From: Cryptomeria japonica
Taxonomy: Eukaryota; Streptophyta; Pinopsida; Cupressales; Cupressaceae
NCBI RefSeq assembly: GCF_030272615.1
Contig: NC_081405.1
Location: 311,441,235-311,505,234 of the forward strand
Direction: 5' to 3'
Length of the DNA stretch: 64,000 bases
The notes under the pieces are model-generated. The model ran no database searches, was not told the origin of the DNA, and was given only the letters and a program-made list of their open reading frames with translations. The position numbers and the translations under genes are program-made. Shown one piece after another: positions 44,674 through 56,189 of this stretch (positions within the stretch are counted from its first letter, which is position 1; each line of letters begins with the position of its first letter).

Positions 44674-45377
44674 TGATGAATACTAAGAGGGGGGGTGAAT
44701 TAGTATACCGAAAAACACTGCACTTAAACACTTAAATAGTCTAAAGATAAATCGGTAAAATAGTTTAGCAGACAGGCCGATTATCACACATGCAAACCAA
44801 AATGCAAATAAAGCATTCACCCACAAAAGAAATACAACCATAACACAAAATATTTGACGTGGAAACCCAAATGGGAAAAACCACGGTGAGATGAAACTCA
44901 CAAGTCACTATCTGTAGAATAGAAACTAGACTGGTTAAGGTCAGATCGGTTAAGGTCTTACAATGTTATTCACCAGAACAGATCCTGTTAGGAGATAAGT
45001 CCGATCAAGGACTACCTTGCTAGAGGATTTTAGATTCACAGAGGTGAACCACCTTGTTAGAGGATTTTACAAAATGCTTTTGGGCCTACCCAGTTAAGGG
45101 CTACAAACTTGTCAAAGATGTGAGTAATCAACAAGTGTTTGATCTATCTAATAGCACAGACTACTCAGTTAGATCCTTGATAGCTCATTCTTAATGCACT
45201 CCAGCATTACTTCAGTCTTCTACACATTCATATTCTTTTCAACTCCTCAACCACCTTAAACCCTAGCAACAACATAAACCCTTTTAGCAACAACCTAAAA
45301 CCCTAGACATGATGTCCTTTTAAAGGAATCTGATTTCATGTCGGTTCAATAGGATTACATTTCAATTTCCTAGGTTC
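44674..45377 (-). repeat. Element H 3' LTR, truncated
   Basis: Plus strand starts TGATGAATACTAAGAGGGGG and is closely similar to 48311-49030, then stops after CCTAGGTTC and passes at once into the end of the second ORF. Motif GTGGAAACCCAAATGGGAAA at 44858. Confidence 0.88.
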
Positions 45378-45382
45378 TAAGC

Positions 45383-46561
45383 TTAGTTTGCCTTTGCCTT
45401 ATTCACTGCCAGTTCTTTCTCTTTCACTGCTGGTGGTTCCTTAGCTGGTGCTATCCTCTCTAGGTAGGTGCCGATTCTCTTCACCTTAGGATCAAGTGGT
45501 GAGGCATTAAGGGTAGAGGCATACCCTTCCAGCATGTCGTACATCACCTCATAGCCCATTGGCTCCACTTCTTCCATTCTAGGCTCAACAACCTCCATTA
45601 TGCATTTGTCCACCTAGATGGTGAAACAGATGTCATCTTCATATTTCTTGATGATATTACCTAAGATCCTCATCCTTTGGCTCATTTTTCATCTGAAATC
45701 ATCAAAATACTTGTTCAGAACTTTAGGATAATTGGTTCCCACTGCTTGCAAACTTTCCTTTATCTGTTTGGTAACCGGTTGGTCCGCAGACCACTGAATG
45801 TCTCCCACTCCTAGGAAGTATCCTTGAAAGTAAAACAACAACCCAACCAATAGTTGTCCAAACTTGAACCATAGTGCATTACCTTGTTTGATTGATTTCA
45901 AGTTCAATAGGAGTTGCCTCTGCATACCAGTGCATAGGTCAAATGATGCATCCTCCTTTATCATCCGGTAAGCGGCATTTACCACTGCAGCAAATACAAA
46001 GTTAATCCTGTTGGCTGAGAATGTCTGGTATCCAATCACCATACACGCATACTTCACCAGATCATCCTTGATTGAATTGACTGTCATGCCATGTGAGTCA
46101 CTTACTGAACCAGTGAGCTTGGACATTTCAGTTTTGCTAACAGTCCTTAGGGCTGGTACTTCCCTTGTATTGCAGAAACTAGTGACTGCATGAATTGCCT
46201 GTGGCGTGATATCATGCGTCCTCTCTAGGTACATTTTGTCACCATGGACTCTGCTCAAAATGATCCTTATATGATCCTCTATAAAGTCTTCCAGGAAGTA
46301 TACAACATTATGGAGTTTCTTCTTCTCCAAGATACTATACTCCGGTTTGATTTTCTTATCCTTTCCACAAAATAGACCTAGTTGGGAGTGGATGGCTAGA
46401 GACCATAGGTCTTCAATTTTGCAATCTATGTAGTCAAAAATTTCCTCTTCTACTATCACTCCAGCTGGAACTTGTGATAGGGCATTATACTTTTACTTCT
46501 ATTGAATAAAACTTTCAGACTCAATAGATGCACTAGAACTAGTATGAGATGCGGAAGCCAT
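45383..46561 (-). pseudogene. Element H second ORF, unknown protein of about 393 codons
   Basis: ATG at 46561 opens one frame to TAA at 45383, with stops after SESFIQ, two codons later, after KYFDDFR and after ICFTI. Content: Ser-rich start (MASASHTSSSASIESESF); IVEEEIFDYIDCKIEDLWSL; HDITPQAIHAVTSFCN; EVPALRTVSKTEMSKLTGSV; LVKYACMVIGYQTFS; FKFGQLLVGLLFYFQGYFLG with a hydrophobic stretch; and a charged, Pro/Glu/Lys-rich tail. I do not recognise it. No catalytic motif, no clear signal peptide. The long, well-kept frame suggests selection until recently. Confidence 0.7.
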
Positions 46562-47011
46562 TGTAGAAATTTTAAGAACTCGAGAAATACCTTTTAAAAC
46601 ACATGAATTTAGGGCTTTCTGATTCTCCTTCACTCCTCACTTCATCGGTAGCTGAATCACAGCTTTGTGTTCTCCACTTGACCATTTGCTATTTGAATTT
46701 TAATCTCCTTCACGGTTTCTCAATTTCTCCAAATCTCTGCTCAAATCACCTTTTTTGTCGCTCTGCTCTTTGAAAAACTTTTCTTCGCTCAAAAACTGAT
46801 AGTGAGAAATGATTTCAAAAATGCTTTTAAACATAGTCCTCACCTACAGTCATTAATGCTCCTCTATTAGGGCATAAACCCTAATTTTCATTTTTACCAT
46901 TTCGATCTTTTGCCAAGTGATAGGTATCATATACCAGTTAAGGTCTTTTGCTGGTATAAACCAGGGGTTCGAAAAAATTTAGCCATTTGCTCCCCCTAAG
47001 CCTTTCAAAGC

Positions 47012-48260
47012 TTAGTTTGCTGGTTCTGATATTTCCACATTAGGTGCAGAAACCGGTTCCTCTTCCAACATTACTAGTTTCCTCTTCCAAGTTTTGTTCA
47101 TGTTCACTTGAACTATTTCAACATCAATTCCTCCTTCCTGAGTGACCGGTATATCATCAGATATACTCTTTCTACTTCTGCAGAATCTTGCAATGTGACC
47201 CGATTTGTTGCAGTGATAGCAAACCAATCCAGGTTCTCTCCAAGGTCCATTGTTAATGTTTCCATTCTTCCTTCTACATGTTGCAATAGTGTGACCATGA
47301 TAGATCATACAATTTTCTCTCCATCCAATTGCCGCTTGATAGCTACCGCTTCTTGGATGATGATTGAAGATATTAAACCGGTTGTGATTTCAGTTCACAA
47401 AAGGTTCAGGACCAACTCCTTGGGTCCTCTAAGGATATCTTCCAGTGTCATTCATGACAGACCTGCATTCAAATGCTCTATTCCCATACTTGTTGCATGC
47501 ATAACAGTTACCATTGAATCTATAGGATCTAGGCTTACATTTAGGAAATAAGGAAAATTGTTGTAAGCCTTACTCCTACACACATTAGCAGTATGTCCTT
47601 CTTTAAGACAGTTGAAACAAATAGGTTTGAACTTTTTCTTACCTTTATCCTTTGATGCCAGTTGCTTCTTTGATGCTTCAACATTTGTTCCAGAGGTTTC
47701 ACCTTCCTCATGACCGGAATAGCCAAGTCCATTGGTATTCTTGACCAGTTTGGCAGATTCAAGCTTTTGCTGAACTTAGCAAGTATTTCCTTTGAATCAG
47801 AGAGTTCTTTGGAAATAGCAACATTTGTTTTCAACAGGTTTTCATTCTCAGAGATGGCAGTGTTCAGTTCTCCTTGCATGTCTTCCTTTTCCACCTTGCT
47901 TGCATGGAGTTGAGCATTTAGGGCACTCATCTCTTATTTCAACTTGGAGATCTCAAAATCTCTTTCTTTCACTAGGTCTTTAGTTTTTCTCTGGTTCTCA
48001 AGCTCTTGACACATCCAGATAGTCAGTCCTTCCAACTCCTTTCTCAAGTTGGAGTTTGATTCATTTAGCTTATTTACTTCTATAATTAGGGCTTCCATAT
48101 CTGCTTCATCTGCTGAACTATTTTTAGACAACTCCATCATCTTTTTTGCATGTTCTCTCCTTTTTGCTTGAGATGCCTTGTATTTGACCATAAGATCATC
48201 ATAGGCTTGCTTAGACTAAGTGAGTCGTTGAGTAAGTTCCCTCAAGGTGTATTCCCCCAT
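47012..48260 (-). pseudogene. Element H gag with coiled coil and three zinc-knuckle motifs
   Basis: Starts MGEYTLRELTQRL near 48260, one TAG (Q position) later continues DDLMVKYKASQAKRREHAKK and a long coiled coil to about 47780 (LNESNSNLRKELEGL; KEDMQGELNTAISENENLL). After a frameshift come CFNCLKEGHTANVC (about 47600), an incomplete C-YHGHTIATC (about 47290) and CYHCNKSGHIARFC (about 47200). It ends EISEPAN at 47012. Coiled-coil gag with repeated knuckles is seen in long copia elements; the downstream protease and pol are absent here. Confidence 0.8.
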
Positions 48261-48296
48261 ATCTCTTTCCAAGTGGTTAAACTTATAGAAATGGTG

Positions 48297-48309
48297 GCTT
48301 TGATACCAA
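48297..48309 (-). other. Primer-binding site of element H, tRNA-iMet
   Basis: Minus strand TTGGTATCAAAGCC, one change from the canonical site, directly after the LTR. Confidence 0.88.
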
Positions 48310-48310
48310 T

Positions 48311-49445
48311 TGATGAATACTAAGAGGGGGGGGGGAATTAGTATACCAAAAAACACTGCACTTAAACACTTAAACAATCTAAAGATAAACCAGTAAAACA
48401 ATTTAGCAGATAGACTGGTTATCACACATGCAAACTAAAATGCAAATAAAGCATTCACCCACAAAAGCAATACAACCATAACACAAAATATTTGATGTGG
48501 AAACCCAAATGGGAAAAACAACGGTGAGATGGAACTCACAAGTCACTATCTATAGAATAGAAACCTGACTGGTTAAGGTCAGACCGGTTAAGGTCTTACA
48601 ATGTTCTTCACCAGAACAGATCCTATTAGGAATCTCAATCTCTGTTAGGAGATAAGTCTGATCAAGGACTACCTTGCTAGAGGATTTTAGATTCATAGAG
48701 GTGAACCACCTTGTTAGAGGATTTTACAAAAGGCTTTTGGGCCTACCTGGTTAAGGGCTACAGACTTGTCAAAGATGTGAGTAATCAACAAGTGTTTGAT
48801 CTATCTAATAGCATAGACTGCTCGGTTAGATCCTTGATAGCTCGTTCTTAATGCACTCCCGCATTACTTCAGTCTTCTACACATTCATATTCTTTTCAAC
48901 TCCTCAACCACCTTAAACCCTAGCAACAATATAAACCCTTTCAAAAACAACCTAAAACCCTAGACATGATGTCCTTTTAAAGGAATCTGATTTCATGTCG
49001 GTCCAATAGGATTACATTTCAATTTCCTAGGTTCAATGAATCTAGACATGCTTAGGAACATGACACAAGAAGCACCGCCAGTGTGTTGGCACCATCAAAC
49101 AATCGGTGGATTGGTAACTCATCACAAAATGCCAGTTGGTAACTCATCACAGAGTATTACCGGTTCATACAAAAAGCCGCTTGCCGGTTTAACAAAAATG
49201 AAGAATGGTAGAAATGTGTTATGCTGCTTTAATCCCTTGTACCGCTTGAGGTCAACATGCTGCTTTAGACTGGTAAACACATTCTACAAAACATCAATAG
49301 TCTAACGACTATAATACAACATACCTACAACATACCAGTTGGAACAAATGCTTGTTGTGCTCTAACTCATACATATAAAGAGGATCTTAATGCAAGTGTG
49401 TGTCCATCAATGACAATCACAACATAAACATAAAAAATGCCAACA
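48311..49445 (-). repeat. Element H 5' LTR (1135 bp)
   Basis: Plus strand starts TGATGAATAC, ends AAAAATGCCAACA, then GTTAA. It has a run of ten or more G and the conserved GTGGAAACCCAAATGGGAAA motif at 48496. Confidence 0.9.
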
Positions 49446-52412
49446 GTTAATGGAGATTATTAGAGAAACTTTTATGGCTGCAATGGGAATCTCTCATAAG
49501 GAGCCATACAAAGACTGGTCAATTGGGACCTCATATGCATTTTTCTTTGAGAAAAAAAGCGCATATAGAAGCATTATTGCAAGGAATTAGCTTCTAAAGG
49601 TTCAAAAAGGGGGTCCTGGTTACCTAAGCCACTTAATAGAGAACATTTCATCAGAGAGGTGCGAGATATTGTCATATTGTTAAATAGACTTAAAGGGAAA
49701 TCACACTCATTATATTGGGAGGATTGGATGTACTTCTATATTCAGGTGTTATTAGCTGGCTAGAAATACCTTTACTGGGTGCAGGTTGTTGCTGAAAGGC
49801 TCCATGAGGGTTTGAGAAACATTGTTGGAATGTCCAACTTCTACATGTCCTCTATTTATTAGCTTGTACCAGAGAGTGGCAAGGATTTCATAATGAGTCT
49901 TGGGTAGACGACATGAAGGTGTATGACTATTAACCTTACCTGCAACAACAAAAATATGTAGAGCATTTCACTAGATGGAATGATGTTTTTACAGGAAGGC
50001 TTGCCTTTGAGTTGCAAGGGGATATTAATAAAAGAGTGTCAACTGAGGCCATGGAGATGATTAGCATATATGGAAGCTATTTCATTTAGTTTCCCAGATT
50101 TACTTATATTCGAGTGTGCAGTTTTGAAGATGAACCATTCAAATTACCCAGATATGCCTTTGACAGTTATGTGCTTATTGAAGTAAGCAGACAATTGGCC
50201 CAAATCGATAAAAGGTTAGGGATAAAGGGTAAATCCAAAGTTGTTTTCCTGATTGAACTTGGTTATTACAGTTGTAAATCTATATCTGATGCCTTGAACC
50301 TAGAACTAGAGTTCAAGAAAATGAATTTGTAGCCTTACATTGCTAGGCGAAAGTTTGATAATAGGGGTTATATCATAGAAAATATGAATGTTGATGACCA
50401 TTTCTTCCATGAAACCCAGTTAGAAGATTATTGGGAAAACTATGGCAATGAGTTTGAAGTGAGGAGGATATTATGGTCAAGATTCACTTTATAGCAGGTT
50501 ATTACCATGAAGCTGCCCATTAATGTGTCCGGTGTACAGAAAGAAGAAGGAGAAGATGTTTTGGTTTCTGAATTCAATGAGAGGGTTCAAGGAGAGCCAA
50601 TTCTTGAAATTGACTGGGATAGAAGAGAAGAGGAAAAAATTCAAACCAAGTCTTTCAATATTATAAGAAGAACAAAACAATGGCTAAGGGATCGAAAATT
50701 TAGAAAAGAGTCAATCATGACTCCCCATGAATTGACAGTTGGTCCACTTGCTACAACTTAGATTCCTATTTCCTCCTCTAACAAGATTGTTAATGTTGCA
50801 GGTGACACAAGGCTAATTATTGGAGAAGTTCAATCCAGAAGATCAAAGAGGTCTCTACTGAGTTCTTCAACAGTTTGAGTTACTTGCTCAAGGAGCAAAA
50901 AGAAGAACAGAGAACCAGTGGAGAATCAAATTGTTGTGGAATTGGATCCAGGTGAAGAAACTTAGGTAATGATGGATCAACAAGTTTTGAGTAACCCTCT
51001 AGTGCAGGATATAGATGCAGGCAAAGAACTTGAAGAAGAGGAAAATTCAATGAGCTGTATGATTGTCATCAACCCCGTTGATGTGCAGACACCTCCATCA
51101 CCTAAAGAAACTTCCAACACTTCCCGATGGCTTGGAGCTTCGATTGGGAAGAAATGCAACATTTCTCCTATTACAATTCCCATGGAGGATATGGTATGGA
51201 AATGCCTTGGGAAAATATCTAAACCCAAGAAGCTCAAAATGCAAGCAATGATGGAAGTTGATGATGAAACATGTCATTGGATAGCTGAAGTAGCTAAGCC
51301 CATCTCAAATAGAGATCCAGAAAAGGCCACTGAGGATGATTTTACTGTGGAGAAGATTTACCTAGGAGTTGCCTCAAGGGCTATAGATGATAACATCTAG
51401 AATCCTCCACAAAGAGAATGATATCCAGGTCGTAGAAAGATGAGAAGGAAAAAAGGAGCTGAAACAGGTTGTCACCCAGATGGTAGAGTACATCAACGTC
51501 ATACATCATCCGAGTCCTCAGCCCCTGGCACAGATGACATTGTCTTTTGACCCCAAATCATCGGTGAATCAAAAACTGTTAGATCAAGTTCAGAGGAGCC
51601 GCATGATAGATGAAGTATTCGATGACTGGCTTGATTACATAGTACAACAAGGTACATATTACATTGCTAGCTTGGTCAAGGTATATACCAATGCCATAAT
51701 TGTGAGCAAAGAGTTAGAACTGGAAGCTATTGCATGGGAAAAGGAAAGAACCAAATGGGTAGCGAACTTGGCACAAATGAATGATGTGCAAAAATTTGGC
51801 ATTATGAAATTTCTAACTAAGAAGCTAGTAGAAAACCTGGATGACAACCCGCTATATGTGTCAAATAAGAATGTCGAAAGGAGAAATTGTACCATTAAGC
51901 AAGGTCATGAAGAATCTGCCAAACTATTAAAAGGATTAAAGGAACTGATTGATACAATGTCGAAGAATCTAAAATGCTTTGATATACAACTCTTGAAGGA
52001 GGATGGACAAATAATTGAACCTATGATAGATATGGCCAAGATATTCAAAGAAAGAGTACAACTTGTTAAAGAGACAAAGTCTCTAAGCACAGATGATTTT
52101 TCTAAGGTGGAAATGATAGAATCGATGCTGATAGTCTGCTTTGATTACTTGGATGCACATAAAGAAAAAGTTATGCAGGTGAACATGGACAAGGAAGTTT
52201 GGAAGCATTGCATCCTACACAATGGACTCTCGCACTATGACGTTATCCTGAATTTCTCAACAGTGCATTTGGAGTGGAGAAATGTCCATGAAAAACTAGG
52301 ACAAATCAATGACCACTTCTTCCATGATGGAGTCCTGATCGGCTTATGGATGAGCTTTCATCCTATTTACGACCTCTATTTATTTAAGTTTTATAAAGTT
52401 CAAAACATATAG
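49446..52412 (+). pseudogene. UORF2, main part: large unknown retrotransposon-associated ORF
   Basis: After the frame restored across element H, the text reads EIIRETFMAAMGISHKEPYK, LYWEDWMYFYIQVLLAG, FPRFTYIRVCSFEDEPFKLP, YVLIEVSRQLAQIDKRLGIK, KFDNRGYIIENMN and EDYWENYGNEFEVRRILWSR. A charged, possibly DNA-binding middle follows (IIRRTKQWLRDRKFRKES) and an acidic part (EEEENSMSCMIVI). A frameshift at 51400-51480 precedes a helical C-terminus of 310 residues. UORF1 shares RVFGFEGAPYVLPK and LEIVRQL with the same spacing. Length about 1080 codons overall. No enzyme signature found. The stop is at 52412, about 230 bases before element F's LTR. Confidence 0.72.
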
Positions 52413-52645
52413 TTTCTTTTAACTCTAGAGTAGAGTCTAAAAGTTTAGGGTTATTTTTCAGGCAAACTATTGGCCTAAGGGATATAAATTAATTAAGCAA
52501 GCCTTGTTTAAGTTCCAAAAAACTTTGATTTAGAGGAACAAACTTAATTCTCTTCAGATTTCAGTGTAGATATTTCTAGTACATGAATGAAACGATATTT
52601 TGATGCAATCTTTAAATCTGTGTGTTTGAAAGATTTAGCAATCTC

Positions 52646-53160
52646 TGTTGGGATGCATGCTTATGTGTGGAATACTTTATTTCATTACCAATGTTTTCTT
52701 AGTCTATGAATTCATTGATTTTATTTTGTTTTGAAAAAAGGTGCTATATTGTGGTTTAGATAATTCTGATCCCCCTTGTCCTGTGAGGCATGAGCGAGAA
52801 TCGATCAACATTTATGCCATGGTGAGCATTCTGAGTGGATTAAGTTTTCTATATTGAATGGATATGTGCAGGAGTAAAGTCTATGAGCTCTACATTTATT
52901 GATAATCATCTTGTAGCATTCTTTTGTGTTGACAAATGAATGTGAAAGCCTTTCTTGCTTTCTGGTGAAAAGTGTGTTTGTTTCTGAGTTATGTGCATAA
53001 AAATTTATTGAATATCTTACGAGGAGCTGCACTCTTATGTAGAGGATGAACCTAAGCTCGGTTCACCCAACTGTTGGTTCATTTTCTTTTTCATGAAGGA
53101 TTTGCATGAGTCACCATTTTTATATTAAAATTAAAGAAAAGGCCAATATGTTAACCAACA
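52646..53160 (+). repeat. Element F 5' LTR (about 515 bp)
   Basis: Starts TGTTGGGATGCATGC and ends GTTAACCAACA six bases before the primer site. The start resembles element E's LTR (TGTTGGGATTGC) but the rest has diverged, and the start is inferred from that match alone. Confidence 0.6.
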
Positions 53161-53166
53161 AATTTT

Positions 53167-53186
53167 TGGCGACTCTTCTTGGGAGT
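53167..53186 (+). other. Primer-binding site of element F
   Basis: TTGGCGACTCTTCTTGGGAG begins at 53166, close to the site of element E. Confidence 0.75.
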
Positions 53187-53309
53187 TGAATAACAAGATT
53201 AGTTTTTTGGTTATAGGATAAAAAGAATTGTCTTGTGATCTTTAAAGAGTCTATCTAGTTTTGTTAAAACTTTTGCATTGTGAATAGGCTGGAGCCAAGA
53301 AGATGTACT

Positions 53310-54652
53310 AGGTCTTAGAGGCCTGAAGGAATAGTTGATTCTATTTTTCAAGAATTGGAAAATCTAAAATTTCAGCCATCCTTTTCACCTAAGAGACGAG
53401 CAAGGAGTAGGCCTCCTTCTCCATCCCCTTCATTTATTGTGTCTTCCATTTCTCAAGCCCTAACCTTGCATGGTGTTGCCTTACCCAGTGTAATCAATAC
53501 AATACCTCTCAATATCATTCTTCCAATGGCAACCAACAATCCTTGGGGGGCCGTAGTAGGTCTATTGAATCTGGGTTTGAATTTTAATACTTTACCTAAA
53601 GAAGTGAGGGATCATTTACCTAAATTCAGTGGTGATGGGAAGGTCATAGTTGATGAACATTTGAATGTATTTAATGTTGCATGTGGTGTAATAGCTGTCC
53701 AACATGGAGATGTAGCAGTAAGGTTGTTTGTACAAAATTTAACTAGAACCCCTGCAGATTGGTTTTATCATTTGCCAAACAGTGTAATAACAAACTGGCA
53801 AGATTTGAAAACTAGGTTTGAAGCTAGGTTCAAGGTATCAAAGGACGAGCATTCTCTTTTGGCAAGGTAAAAGAATAAATCCGTGAATCTATGAGAGATT
53901 TTGTGGCTAAATTCGATAAATTTTTTCATAAGATTCCTGTAAATCAGAAACCTTTAGATGATAACTTGAAATGTTTTTTTATAAATTCTATGCCCTCAGA
54001 GATAAGTTTCTTGATTTGTAGACAAAGAGTTGCAACTATGAGTGATGTTAAAACACTTGCTATTGAATTAGAGGATGACTGATTACTGCGGGAAAATGGA
54101 AGAGAGAGATACATGTGGCAAATTCTCAATCCTCTACCTCCTCAGACCTTGTAATTCAAAGACATGAATGATGTAATAACACTCAAAAGATAGTTACCCA
54201 AGGATAGTACATCTTATTCACAACCTTATCAAGACTTACCAAGGAGGATTACAAATCAGTCCATGGGAACTTGGAATAAAGCCTTACAATTGCCTCCAAC
54301 TCAAAAAAGATTAGCTATTGAAGCTCCACCGCATAAGGGGAATATGTGTCTTTCATCTCACTGATGATGATGATGGTAATTCTTGTCCAGAGATGATGCA
54401 GTATGCACAAATGAAGAATACAAGAGAGACCATAAGTGAACTTGGTCCAGAAGAAGAAGTCCATGGGCAACTTGGCAACTCTGGAATACACTTCCTGGAG
54501 TATGAATTAGATTCAGATAGAGGAGGTGATATATTGGTAACCCTCAAAGATCCTTATTGTGCCATCCTCACTAGAGGTCAACATCAATCTAAAAATATAG
54601 GTACCACTATCTTTCCTAAAATTGTAGCTAAAGGTAAGAAACCTTTGAACTA
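53310..54652 (+). pseudogene. Element F gag
   Basis: 53355-53870 begins with a Pro/Arg/Ser-rich segment (KRRARSRPPSPSPSF), then a capsid core: DHLPKFSGDGKVIVDEHLNV, DVAVRLFVQNLTRTPADWFY and LKTRFEARFKVSKDEHSLL. After a frameshift 53891-54082 continues MRDFVAKFDKFFHKIPV. 54318-54652 contains CVFHLTDDDDGNSCPEMMQY, a knuckle-like motif with a missing Cys, then an acidic linker. Confidence 0.83.
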
Positions 54653-54989
54653 GAACTTGGAGAATGGTTCAAGGGTTCAAGAGGTTCAAATGTTGAAGCA
54701 TGCTGACCCCGATTCTTCTTTCGATATTGTTGAATTTTGTAAGGCATCGAAGATTCATATTTATCCTACTGAATATCTTAGGTTGAATCCTAAATAATTT
54801 GAGAAATTGATTAAATATGTTTGAGGGGAGACCACTCAGTTGCAATACACCATCCCACCATTGACTAACCTTGAGTCTTCACAAGATGAAAAGGATACCA
54901 AGTATACAGAGTTATCTAGTACTATTCTACAAACACTAGCTAATGAACCAAGTGAATCACCATTAGTACCTGACCAAAAGCCCGAGCCA

Positions 54990-55515
54990 TTCTGTGTGTC
55001 CTTATTTATCAATGGTTTCAACTTAATAATTGCATTATTGATTTTGGGGCTTTTGATAATATTATGTCATCTACATTTGCAAAAGCGTTAGGCCCTTCAC
55101 TCAATAAAACATTTGGTAAATGCTATTCAATGGATTCAAAGAAAATTCCTTTATTAGGTCAAATCAAAGATGCACAGGTTGCTCTGGTGGTACATCCTAA
55201 CAAGAGGGTGAAGTTGACTATTCTAGTTGCTGATATTCCCGCAAGTTATGAAATGTTGTTAAGAAGGATCTTTTGTAAGGATTTGGGAGGAGAAATTAAA
55301 ATGGATTGGTCTGAGGCGATGATTCCCTTTGGTAAACAAAAATTTTCTCTTCAACCTGAACCAAAATCCAAGTACACTGTTTTTCCCTCCGATGACCCAA
55401 AATCACAAATATTGTATCATGAATCTAATTTTGGTAATTATTTGCTTTTCTCTAATGATAAGAAAGCTACACCAGAAGATGTGGTGGACCCTATTACAGG
55501 CTTATGGGAGATGTA
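54990..55515 (+). pseudogene. Element F aspartic protease
   Basis: Split over two frames near 55064: LFINGF.LNNC.IDFGAFDN (expected D-S-G), then FGKCYSMDSKKIPLLGQIKD, LTILVADIPASYEMLLRRIF and GGEIKMDWSEAMIPFG. It matches element E's protease closely in motif order. It ends at an in-frame TAA (55514) directly before the RNase H. Confidence 0.87.
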
Positions 55516-56020
55516 ATTTGATGGTAGATATGCATCACTTGGATCTAGCACTGGAGTGGTGCTCATTTTCCCACAATGTGAAAATATTCCTTTTTCTTTC
55601 AAACCAGAATTTAAGAACAATAATAACACTGTAGAATACGAGGCATTGTTGTTAGGAATAAAGAAAGCTAGGAAAAGGGGAATCAAATTGTTATGTGCCA
55701 AAGGTGATGCAAAATTGAATGTTAAACAGGTACGAGATCTCTTCTTGGTAAAGAATGAAAGGCTCAGACATTATAGGAACCAAGTCTGGGATGAGATTGA
55801 ATATTTTGATGCTTTCTCAATTGAAGCAATTCCTAGAGACCAAAATTATTGGGTAGATTCTTTGGCAGTGTCGGCATCTCTATTTTTCCCACATCCTCAC
55901 ATTGGTACAAATGTTTACAAGATTGAAGTTGTATATCATCCTAATGTACCTGGCAATTCAAATTTTTGGCAAGTGTTTGGAAATGATATACACATAAACC
56001 AATTTTTGCAAAATGCTGAA
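55512..56020 (+). pseudogene. Element F archaeal-type RNase H between PR and RT
   Basis: FDGRYASLGSSTGVVLIFPQ gives the first Asp, NNNTVEYEALLLGIKKARKR the Glu, and CAKGDAKLNVKQVR the second Asp. YRNQVWDEIEYFDAFSIEAI and NYWVDSLAVSAS provide the C-terminal helix and last Asp. All four acidic positions seem kept. The domain lies before RT, as in element E, unlike element G. Confidence 0.9.
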
Positions 56021-56189
56021 ATGTTTGCCTCCTCATTCTTTGAAGGTTCTGAGAACGAATGTAATAATTTTATCCAAATTCAGGGGAAAGCCTCAAAAAG
56101 GAAGTTTTTCAATTGAAGGGAAATTAAATTCCAAAAGGCCTTGTATCTGTAGAGCACATCTTTGATCGCAATGAAAGGTATGTTAAAGA

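Larger units (their letters stand above)
44674..49445 (-). mobile_element. Element H: LTR retrotransposon with gag and an unknown ORF, no pol
   Basis: 5' LTR 48311-49445, iMet primer site, gag-like ORF (47012-48260), second ORF (45383-46561), truncated 3' LTR (44674-45377). Flanks are TTTAA (left) and GTTAA (right), four of five identical, and removing the element restores UORF2. No RT, RNase H, integrase or protease motif occurs between the LTRs. The 3' LTR lacks about 410 bases of its U3 side and the polypurine tract, so a deletion reached into it. Pol may have been lost in that deletion, or the family may be non-autonomous. Confidence 0.85.

Noticed and set aside
47108-47551. 147-codon plus-strand frame in element H
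   Set aside because: Antisense to the zinc-knuckle part of the gag of H.
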